NCBI GenBank assembly: GCA_012512795.1
Contig: JAAZDL010000116.1
Coordinates: 1-5,352, forward strand
From: Mycoplasmatota bacterium
GTDB lineage: Bacteria; Bacillota_I; Bacilli_A; RF39; UBA660
Length of the DNA: 5,352 nucleotides
Direction: 5' to 3'
The stretch's first letter is position 1, and each line of letters opens with the position of its first letter. This document shows positions 1-5,342 of the stretch, piece by piece. A model generated the notes under the pieces. That model was not told the DNA's origin. It saw nothing but the letters and a program-made list of their open reading frames with translations, and ran no database searches. A program made the position numbers and the translations under genes.

Positions 1-18
1 GTTTCTGATATAGTATGA
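1..18 (+). CDS. Possible last codons of an upstream gene
   Basis: Reading from base 1 in frame 1 gives four sense codons plus GTA and then TGA at 16-18. That stop overlaps the era start in an ATGA arrangement typical of translationally coupled genes. The other two frames also stop almost at once (TAG at 11-13, TGA at 6-8), so any of the three could be the end of the preceding gene, and five residues are too few to identify it. In related bacteria era often follows ybeY, dgkA or cdd, but nothing here distinguishes them. Confidence 0.25.
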   Translation, partial: VSDIV

Positions 19-902
19 AAAGTGGTTTTGTAAGTATTATTGGCAGACCTAATACAGGAAAGTCTACATTATTAAATTCTATAATTAAAGAAAAAGTAGC
101 TATAATTTCTCCTAAACCTCAAACAACTAGAAACTTAGTAGAAGGTATTTATAATGAAGAAGACACTCAAGTAGTATTTGTTGATACTCCAGGTATACAC
201 AAACCTATTGATAAACTTGGAGTAGCTTTAAATTCTCAAGCTTACTACTCTATTAATGATGTAGATATAATTCTTTTTGTAGTAGATGCTTCTGTATCTC
301 TTGGAAAAGGTGATTCTTTTATAATTGAAAAACTTTCGAATATAAAAAAACCTGTATTTTTAATATTAAATAAAATAGATAAACTTAATGACAATGAAAT
401 ATTAGTTAAGATAAATGAATATAAAGATCTATATGAATTTGCTGAAATTATACCAATATCAGCAATTCAAAATGACAACATCGATAGATTAATAAAAGTA
501 TTAAAAGAATATTTACCTGATAATGTAAAATACTTTACAGATAATGAAACTACTACTGCTGAAATGGATTTTAGGTTACAAGAATTAGTAAGAGAAAAAA
601 TATTTATTCATACTAATGAAGAAGTTCCGCATTCTATATCATGTAAGCTTATTGGATATGAAGAAAATAAGAACATAATAAGTGTTTATGTAGATATAAT
701 TGTCGATAGGGAGTCGTTGAAAAAGATAATAATTGGGAAAAATGGTGAAATGATTAAAACAATAGGTAAAGAAGCAAGACTTGAAATGGAAGAACTTCTA
801 GGAAAAAAAGTTTATTTAGAACTCTATTGTAAAACAATTAAAAAATGGAGAGAAAAAGAAAAATTTATTAAAGATTTAGGATATTTAGTAAATAATGATT
901 AA
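15..902 (+). CDS. era: GTPase Era, 30S ribosome assembly factor
   Basis: Era is an essential-type GTPase that binds the 3' end of 16S rRNA and helps mature the 30S subunit. The protein is 295 aa, normal for the family. The GTPase motifs are all present: P-loop GRPNTGKS at residues 10-17, the switch I threonines in QTTRN (36-40), DTPG (57-60), NKID (119-122) and a G5-type SA at 149-150. The C-terminal KH RNA-binding domain contains the GKNG loop at 241-244 and the family-typical ending with KKWREKEKF. The P-loop has Thr where Val is common, a mild variant. The ATG at 15 matches the usual N-terminus (KSGFVSIIGRPN), but no Shine-Dalgarno is visible in the 14 bases before it, so coupling to an upstream gene through the ATGA overlap is likely. 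The gene is complete, with no frameshift or missing catalytic motif. Confidence 0.97.
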   Translation: MKSGFVSIIGRPNTGKSTLLNSIIKEKVAIISPKPQTTRNLVEGIYNEEDTQVVFVDTPGIHKPIDKLGVALNSQAYYSINDVDIILFVVDASVSLGKGDSFIIEKLSNIKKPVFLILNKIDKLNDNEILVKINEYKDLYEFAEIIPISAIQNDNIDRLIKVLKEYLPDNVKYFTDNETTTAEMDFRLQELVREKIFIHTNEEVPHSISCKLIGYEENKNIISVYVDIIVDRESLKKIIIGKNGEMIKTIGKEARLEMEELLGKKVYLELYCKTIKKWREKEKFIKDLGYLVNND

Positions 903-908
903 ATATAT

Positions 909-918
909 AAAGAAAGGT
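909..918 (+). promoter_or_regulatory. Candidate ribosome binding site for recO, displaced upstream
   Basis: The bases AAAGAAAGGT lie just after the era stop and resemble the ribosome site in front of dnaK in this window, which also reads AAGAAAGG. No start codon lies within normal reach downstream, and the bases directly before the recO starts hold no Shine-Dalgarno. The site lies 34 bases before TTG 952 and 40 bases before ATG 958, separated from both by the 923-947 hairpin. Assigning it to recO is an inference. Confidence 0.4.
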
Positions 919-922
919 AAAC

Positions 923-947
923 AAGCATAAAGATAATCTTTATGCTT
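923..947 (+). promoter_or_regulatory. Perfect hairpin in the era-recO gap
   Basis: Arms 923-934 and 936-947 are perfect 12-base complements around one central A at 935. As RNA this gives about 11 base pairs, three of them G-C, capped by a small UAA loop. The following sequence is TTTAACTTG, so the U-tract is too short for a convincing intrinsic terminator. It could be a weak terminator or 3' end for era, a spacer stem that brings the ribosome site at 909-918 close to the recO start, or a palindromic protein site on DNA. The symmetry is seen directly; the role is open. Confidence 0.6.
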
Positions 948-957
948 TAACTTGAAT

Positions 958-1710
958 ATGGAAATTATAAGTGTAGAAGGTATAGTAATAAGTTCTATTT
1001 CATATAAAGAAAGTAGTAAAATAATAAATATACTAACTCCTGAATATGGGATAATAGGATGTATTTCTAAAGGATGTAAAAGCATGAAAAGTAAGTTGAA
1101 ACTTCCTAGTGAAAAGTTTGCTTATGGTATTTTTCATTTGTATTATAAAAAACAAGGACTTTCTACATTGATAGATGGAGATATAAAAGATTATTTTATA
1201 AATATAAAGTGTGATATTAATAAAATAAGTTATTTAACTTATATAGTAGAATTATCTACTGATGTATATAAGCAAAGTATGGATGAGGAAATATATAAAA
1301 TGCTTATTTCTTCAATTAATAAAATAGAAGAAGGATTAGATCCTAAAGTAATTACTAATATACTAGAACTTCAATACTTAAATTATTTAGGTATAAATTT
1401 AAATTTAGATGAATGTGTAAAATGTGGAAATACAAAAGTATGTACACTCTCTATCTCTAAAGGTGGATATGTTTGTTCGAATTGTGTTAATAATGAACAT
1501 TTAATTGATCCTAAAGTTTTAAAAATGTTAAGGCTTTATAATTATGTTGATATATCTAAGATTAGTAACTTAGATATAGATGATAAAGTAAGAGATAAGA
1601 TTGACGAAATAATAGATGAGTATTATAAAGAGTATTCAGGAGTACGTACTAAAAGTAAATCTTTTTTAAAAGAGATCAATGAAAATTCAAAGATAAATAA
1701 ATGTAGTTAA
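958..1710 (+). CDS. recO: DNA repair and recombination protein RecO
   Basis: RecO works with RecR (and RecF) to load RecA onto SSB-coated single-stranded DNA and to anneal strands in gapped-DNA repair. From ATG 958 the protein is 250 aa, within the family range. The N-terminal OB-fold segment carries the family-like opening EGIVISSISYKESSKI and TPEYGIIG (about residues 7-34). The C-terminal helical domain contains a zinc knuckle with C153, C156, C173 and C176 in two CxxC pairs. A TTG at 952 in the same frame would add two residues (MN). I chose ATG 958 because it is the stronger codon and gives the usual short N-terminus, but neither start has a nearby Shine-Dalgarno. It lies 55 bases after era, a common neighbour in Bacillota, and is followed by a terminator. 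It may be co-transcribed with era; no clear promoter is visible in the gap. Confidence 0.92.
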   Translation: MEIISVEGIVISSISYKESSKIINILTPEYGIIGCISKGCKSMKSKLKLPSEKFAYGIFHLYYKKQGLSTLIDGDIKDYFINIKCDINKISYLTYIVELSTDVYKQSMDEEIYKMLISSINKIEEGLDPKVITNILELQYLNYLGINLNLDECVKCGNTKVCTLSISKGGYVCSNCVNNEHLIDPKVLKMLRLYNYVDISKISNLDIDDKVRDKIDEIIDEYYKEYSGVRTKSKSFLKEINENSKINKCS

Positions 1711-1713
1711 TCT

Positions 1714-1746
1714 AAAAAAGGTTCTCTTAATAGCGGATCTTTTTTT
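1714..1746 (+). terminator. Intrinsic terminator after recO
   Basis: The stem pairs 1719-1724 (AGGTTC) with 1735-1740 (GGATCT), six pairs of which two are G-U, around a 10-base loop. It is extended by the A-run at 1714-1718 pairing with the T-run that follows. A tract of seven T ends at 1746, followed by G and three further T. It starts three bases after the recO stop, so it should end the era-recO transcript and insulate the heat-shock promoter downstream. Confidence 0.8.
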
Positions 1747-1758
1747 GTTTTAAAAAAA

Positions 1759-1785
1759 TTAGCACTCAGGTGTTGACAATGCTAA
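1759..1785 (+). promoter_or_regulatory. CIRCE operator 1 (HrcA site), degenerate right arm
   Basis: The left arm is a perfect TTAGCACTC. After the standard 9-base spacer the right arm reads CAATGCTAA, matching the CIRCE consensus GAGTGCTAA at seven of nine positions. The element overlaps the -35 box at 1773-1778, so bound HrcA should block RNA polymerase. One of the two mismatches, C at 1777, is the base that completes the -35 hexamer TTGACA. Confidence 0.85.
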
Positions 1786-1801
1786 AAAAAGATAATATAA
1801 T
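1773..1801 (+). promoter_or_regulatory. Consensus sigma-A promoter of the hrcA operon
   Basis: The -35 box TTGACA (1773-1778) and the -10 box TATAAT (1796-1801) both match consensus exactly and are separated by the ideal 17 bases. An A-rich run just upstream (1752-1758) could act as an UP-type element. Transcription should begin near 1808, inside the second CIRCE element. The promoter looks intrinsically very strong, which suits a gene set held down by a repressor and released by stress. Confidence 0.92.
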
Positions 1802-1804
1802 AGT

Positions 1805-1832
1805 TTTAGCACTAAAAAAGAAAAGTGCTAAA
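1805..1832 (+). promoter_or_regulatory. CIRCE operator 2 (HrcA site) at the transcription start
   Basis: Perfect 9-base arms TTTAGCACT (1805-1813) and AGTGCTAAA (1824-1832) flank a 10-base A-rich spacer. The consensus element has 11 bases between the equivalent TTAGCACT and AGTGCTAA blocks, so this one is one base short. It lacks the outer C/G pair of the standard CIRCE next to the spacer. It covers the expected start of transcription near 1808, so most of it is also copied into the 5' end of the mRNA, where it can form a stem just ahead of the hrcA ribosome site. Confidence 0.85.
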
Positions 1833-1834
1833 TT

Positions 1835-1839
1835 GGAGG
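1835..1839 (+). promoter_or_regulatory. Ribosome binding site fixing the hrcA start
   Basis: GGAGG lies six bases before GTG 1846, a near-ideal spacing. It rules out the in-frame GTG at 1825, which lies upstream of this site and inside the CIRCE right arm. Confidence 0.9.
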
Positions 1840-1845
1840 TGTAGT

Positions 1846-2856
1846 GTGCTAGGTACGAGACAAAAAGAATTACTAAAAAATATAGTTGAAGAACATATAA
1901 AAACTGCTAGACCAGTTGGAAGTAAGTCGTTATGTAAAAAGTTTAAATGTTCTAGTGCAACCATTAGAAATGATATGGCAGAACTTGAAACATTTGGTTA
2001 TTTAGAAAAAACACATATATCTTCAGGAAGGATTCCATCAGAAATAGGCTACAGATTTTACGTTGATAATTTAATGGAGCCTAAGAAAATTAGTGGTGAA
2101 GATATGCTAAAACTTCAAACTATATTTAATAATAATGAACTTGATCTTAATGATGCAATAAGTAAAAGTTTGGAGATAATAAGCGATATGACAAATTACA
2201 CTTCTGTTGTGCTTGGTAAAGAATCAAAAGATAATAGTTTAGCTAAAGTTGAAGTTATACCTATAAACAGTAGACAATTAGTTGCTGTTGTAATAACTGA
2301 TAAAGGACATGTTGAAAATAAAACAATAATATTTGATGAAAATGTTGAATTATCTGAGATATCAAAAACAACAGAACTATTAAACAAGATGTTAATTGGG
2401 ACTCCGATAGATGAAGTTCCTAGTAAGTTAGAGTTTGAAATTAAACCAATAATAAGAAATTATATTAAGAATTACGAAGTGGTATATAATGCATTTTATA
2501 ATGCACTATCAAACTTTACAAATGAAAGAGATGTTAAGTTTAGTGGGAAGACTAATATATTAAAACAACCGGAATTTAATACAGTTGATGATGTTAAAAA
2601 CATTATAAGTAAATTTGAAAGTAAAGATATGGTGAGTAAAATTGAAGAAACTGAAGATGAGGTTAAAGTATATATTGGTAAAGAAAGTGAATTTGATGAT
2701 AATGTAACTATAGTAAAGACAAAATATAATGTTAATGGGCTTGAAGGAACTATAGCGATTATTGGTCCAAAAAGAATGGAATATGATAGAGTAGTAAATA
2801 TGTTAGAATATTTAAAAAAACATATTGAAAATAGAGGAAAGGAAGAACAGTCTTGA
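1846..2856 (+). CDS. hrcA: Heat-inducible transcription repressor HrcA
   Basis: HrcA is a dimeric repressor that binds CIRCE operators and shuts off chaperone genes; in studied Bacillota its activity depends on GroEL. From GTG 1846 the protein is 336 aa, a normal length. The N-terminal winged-helix domain shows PVGSKSL (23-29), SSATIRND (36-43), GYLEKTH (51-57) and SGRIPSEIGYRFYVD (60-74). The C-terminus has the family signature IGPKRMEY (306-313). An upstream in-frame GTG at 1825 would add seven residues but has no ribosome site and lies in the operator. The gene is first in the operon behind a double CIRCE promoter, so autoregulation is expected. The protein has only two cysteines, C30 and C35, both in the DNA-binding domain just before SSATIRND. 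Its TGA stop overlaps the grpE start codon. Confidence 0.97.
   Translation: MLGTRQKELLKNIVEEHIKTARPVGSKSLCKKFKCSSATIRNDMAELETFGYLEKTHISSGRIPSEIGYRFYVDNLMEPKKISGEDMLKLQTIFNNNELDLNDAISKSLEIISDMTNYTSVVLGKESKDNSLAKVEVIPINSRQLVAVVITDKGHVENKTIIFDENVELSEISKTTELLNKMLIGTPIDEVPSKLEFEIKPIIRNYIKNYEVVYNAFYNALSNFTNERDVKFSGKTNILKQPEFNTVDDVKNIISKFESKDMVSKIEETEDEVKVYIGKESEFDDNVTIVKTKYNVNGLEGTIAIIGPKRMEYDRVVNMLEYLKKHIENRGKEEQS
2834..2845 (+). promoter_or_regulatory. Ribosome binding site deciding the grpE TTG start
   Basis: The purine run AGGAAAGGAAG lies within the end of hrcA, and its GGAAG (2841-2845) sits seven bases before TTG 2853. It is the only plausible ribosome site for grpE. No ATG, GTG or TTG codon occurs in frame again until well into the coiled-coil region, so this site supports translation of the cysteine-rich tail. 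Confidence 0.75.
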
Positions 2857-3485
2857 AAAAAACTAAAAAAGAAAAAATAATTAAAGAAGAAATTAAAGAG
2901 GAAAACACATGTAACTACAATGACAATTGTGACTGTGGATGTGAGGAAGGTCTTGAGTGTACATGTGAACAGGAAACAACATGTGGAAGTTCTTGTGATA
3001 GTTGTTCAGGTTGTAGTGGCATTGATTCAGATACTATAGTAAGTATTTTAACTGCTAAAACTGAAGAACTTGAAGAAAAATATATAAGATTGCAAGCAGA
3101 ATACTTGAATTTTAAAACTAGAACACAAAGTGAAATAAGTAAGATGCTTATGTATGAAGGAGAAGATTTCGTAAAAGAAATTTTAATTATAAAAGATAAT
3201 TTAGAAAGAGCTGTTATGATGGATGATAACGATCTATCTGATGAGGTAAGCAAATTCTTAAGTGGATTTAAAATGATACTTGGTAATTTAAATTCTATTT
3301 TTGATAAAATGGAAGTTCGAGAAGTTGAAGTATTAGGATTAGAGTTTGATCCTCATGTAGCTGAAGCAGTATTAACAGAACACGATGAAAATAAACCTGA
3401 AAATGTGGTGTTAGAAGTTTTAACAAAAGGTTATAAATATAAAGATAAATTAATAAGACCAGCAATGGTAAAAGTTAATAAATAA
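2853..3485 (+). CDS. grpE: GrpE, DnaK nucleotide-exchange factor with cysteine-rich N-terminal tail
   Basis: GrpE is the dimeric cytosolic factor that releases ADP from DnaK and resets the folding cycle. The protein is 210 aa. Residues 1-17 are Lys/Glu-rich, and residues 20-54 hold ten cysteines (20, 26, 28, 30, 36, 38, 44, 48, 51, 54). Dimerising coiled-coil sequence follows from about 66, including EEKYIRLQAEYLNFKTRT. The C-terminal beta domain from about 162 has GLEFDP, then KGYKYKDKLIRPAMVKV. In the usual FDPxxHEAV motif the His position is Ala (FDPHVAEAV). The rest of the protein has no cysteine. GrpE N-terminal tails are normally acidic and disordered, so the Cys cluster is the odd part; its function is unknown, with metal binding or thiol switching possible. 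The start is TTG, sharing TTGA with the hrcA stop, which suggests translational coupling. GrpE identity is certain and the tail is an in-frame part of the same ORF. Confidence 0.95.
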   Translation: MKKTKKEKIIKEEIKEENTCNYNDNCDCGCEEGLECTCEQETTCGSSCDSCSGCSGIDSDTIVSILTAKTEELEEKYIRLQAEYLNFKTRTQSEISKMLMYEGEDFVKEILIIKDNLERAVMMDDNDLSDEVSKFLSGFKMILGNLNSIFDKMEVREVEVLGLEFDPHVAEAVLTEHDENKPENVVLEVLTKGYKYKDKLIRPAMVKVNK

Positions 3486-3494
3486 GAAAGGAAA
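3486..3494 (+). promoter_or_regulatory. Ribosome binding site for dnaK
   Basis: GAAAGGAAA lies directly after the grpE stop. Its GGA (3490-3492) is 11 bases from ATG 3504, slightly longer than ideal. An out-of-frame ATG at 3494 lies too close to this site to compete and would stop after eight codons. Confidence 0.65.
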
Positions 3495-3503
3495 TGATAT
3501 TTT

Positions 3504-5342
3504 ATGGCAAAAATAAATAAAGTTATTGGTATTGATCTTGGTACAACAAATAGTTGTGTATCAGTCTTAGAAGGAGGCGAGCCAAAAGTAATACCAAATG
3601 CTGAAGGGAATAGAACAACTCCCTCAGTTGTAAGTTTTAAAAATGGTGAAGTAAGAGTTGGAGATGTAGCTAAGCGTGAAGCTCAAACATCAACAAATGT
3701 AATTCTTTCTATTAAGAGATTAATGGGAACTAAAAAAACTGTTGAAGCAGAAGGAAAAAAATATACACCTGAAGAAATAAGTGCTAAAATTTTAATGAAT
3801 TTGAAACAAACTGCTGAAGCATATTTAGGAGGAGAAGTAACTAAAGCTGTTATTACAGTTCCTGCATACTTTAATGATGCTCAAAGACAGGCAACTAAAA
3901 ATGCTGGTAAAATTGCAGGATTAGAAGTTGAACGTATTATAAATGAACCAACAGCTGCCGCTTTAGCTTATGGTCTTGATAAACAAGAAAATACTCATAC
4001 TGTTTTAGTATATGACTTAGGTGGAGGAACATTTGATGTTTCTGTGTTAGAACTAGGAGATGGAGTATTTGAAGTTAAATCTACTAGCGGAAATAACAGT
4101 TTAGGTGGAGATGATTTTGACAATAGAATTATTGAATACCTAGTTAGTGAGTTTAAAAAAGAAAATGGTGTTGATTTATCAAAAGATAAATTAGCAATGC
4201 AAAGATTAAAAGAAGGAGCAGAAAAGGCTAAAAAGGATTTAAGTGGTGTTAAAACAACTCAAATTAGTTTACCTTTTATTACTCAAGGAGAAAGTGGACC
4301 TTTACATTTAGATACAAATTTAACTCGTGCTAAATTTGAAGAATTAATTCACGATTTAGTTGATTCAACTAGAAAACCAGTAAGAGATGCTCTTAAAGAA
4401 GCAAAATTGAAAAAAGAAGATATTTCGAAAATTTTACTTGTTGGTGGGTCTACAAGAATTCCATGCGTTCAAGAATTAGTTAAAGAAGAGTTAGGTAAAG
4501 AAGCTAGTAAAGAAGTAAACCCTGATGAAGTAGTTGCTATGGGTGCATCTATACAAGGTGGGGTTTTAACTGGAGAAGTTAATGATTTAGTTTTATTAGA
4601 TGTAACACCTTTATCTTTAGGAATAGAAACATTAGGAAATGTTATGACAGTATTAATACCAAGAAATACTACTATACCTACAACAAAGTCTCAAGTATTT
4701 AGTACTGCAGCTGATAATCAACCTGCTGTTGATATTCATATTTTACAAGGTGAAAGACCTATGGCTATGGATAACAAAACTTTAGGACATTTTCAATTAT
4801 CTAATATACCTCCAGCACCAAGAGGAGTGCCTCAAATAGAAGTATCTTTTGATATAGATGCTAATGGTATAGTAAATGTAAAAGCAAAAGATTTAGGAAC
4901 TAACAAAGAACAAGCTATAACTATAACAGCTTCAACTAGTTTAACTGAAGAAGAAATAGATAAAATGATGAAAGAAGCTGAAGCTAACAAAGAAGCAGAT
5001 AATAAGAAAAAAGAAGAAGCAGAAATTAAAAATGATGCAGAACAAATGGTGTTTGCTGCTGAAAAAACTTTAAAAGATTTCTCTGATAAAGTTAAAGACG
5101 ATGAAAAAGAAACAATTGAAAAATTAATAAAAGATACAAAAGATGCTTTAGAGAAACAAGAAATAGATGATATTAAAAAAGCTAGTGAAGAGTTATCTTC
5201 AAAAGTAATGGAATTATCAACTAGAGTATATCAAGAACAAGCAGCTGAAAGTCAAAAAGCTAGTGAGGAATCTTCAAACGAAGAAGAAAAAGATGATCAA
5301 GCTAAAGATAATGTTAAAGATGCTGAGTATGAAGAAAAATAA
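3504..5342 (+). CDS. dnaK: Molecular chaperone DnaK (Hsp70)
   Basis: DnaK is the ATP-driven cytosolic Hsp70 that binds exposed hydrophobic peptide segments, assisted by DnaJ and recycled by GrpE. The protein is 612 aa, the usual size for Gram-positive DnaK. The ATPase domain shows GIDLGTTNS (9-17), the phosphate-2 motif DLGGGTFD (171-178) and the adenosine motif LVGGSTRIP (312-320). The interdomain linker is DLVLLD (361-366), followed by the substrate-binding domain starting VTPLSLG, a helical lid and a Glu/Lys/Asp-rich tail ending DAEYEEK. The stretch after KRLMG (about 73-77) is short, matching the deletion that marks Gram-positive DnaK relative to E. coli. There are two cysteines: C18 beside the nucleotide-binding loop, a position conserved in many DnaKs, and C321 just after TRIP, where Ala is common. 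It lies 18 bases after grpE and should be co-transcribed from the CIRCE promoter. Confidence 0.98.
   Translation: MAKINKVIGIDLGTTNSCVSVLEGGEPKVIPNAEGNRTTPSVVSFKNGEVRVGDVAKREAQTSTNVILSIKRLMGTKKTVEAEGKKYTPEEISAKILMNLKQTAEAYLGGEVTKAVITVPAYFNDAQRQATKNAGKIAGLEVERIINEPTAAALAYGLDKQENTHTVLVYDLGGGTFDVSVLELGDGVFEVKSTSGNNSLGGDDFDNRIIEYLVSEFKKENGVDLSKDKLAMQRLKEGAEKAKKDLSGVKTTQISLPFITQGESGPLHLDTNLTRAKFEELIHDLVDSTRKPVRDALKEAKLKKEDISKILLVGGSTRIPCVQELVKEELGKEASKEVNPDEVVAMGASIQGGVLTGEVNDLVLLDVTPLSLGIETLGNVMTVLIPRNTTIPTTKSQVFSTAADNQPAVDIHILQGERPMAMDNKTLGHFQLSNIPPAPRGVPQIEVSFDIDANGIVNVKAKDLGTNKEQAITITASTSLTEEEIDKMMKEAEANKEADNKKKEEAEIKNDAEQMVFAAEKTLKDFSDKVKDDEKETIEKLIKDTKDALEKQEIDDIKKASEELSSKVMELSTRVYQEQAAESQKASEESSNEEEKDDQAKDNVKDAEYEEK

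Noticed and set aside
923..947. Fur- or PerR-type box in the era-recO gap
   Set aside because: The centre resembles part of an AT-rich metalloregulator box, but the arms do not fit the Fur or PerR repeat pattern.
885..1085. Minus-strand open frame of 66 codons across the era-recO gap, rich in Ile and Leu
   Set aside because: The hydrophobic look follows from reading AT-rich recO sequence backwards. It overlaps recO and has no family resemblance I can see.
1825..1845. Upstream GTG start giving a seven-residue longer HrcA
   Set aside because: It lies inside the CIRCE right arm, upstream of the GGAGG site, with no ribosome site of its own. GTG 1846 has ideal spacing and matches the family N-terminus.
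2196..2387. Minus-strand open frame inside hrcA
   Set aside because: It is fully contained in a well-supported gene, with no recognisable product.
2485..2505. Direct repeat TATAATGCA twice, 12 bases apart, within hrcA
   Set aside because: It encodes a short Tyr-Asn-Ala-like repeat in the protein, and the TATAAT matches have no -35 partner that I can see. Likely chance in AT-rich coding DNA.
2910..3014. Cysteine-rich stretch as a separate small gene or a frameshift artefact
   Set aside because: It has no start codon or ribosome site of its own and reads continuously in frame from TTG 2853 into an intact GrpE core.
2915..3253. Minus-strand open frame of 112 codons opposite the start of grpE
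   Set aside because: It is long only because the TGT-rich grpE tail has few stops on the reverse strand. Its composition is Ser/Leu/His-rich without motifs, and the plus strand carries a clear GrpE.
3494..3520. Small ORF of eight codons starting at ATG 3494 ahead of dnaK
   Set aside because: The ATG is too close to the ribosome site and the frame stops almost at once. It is a chance ATG.
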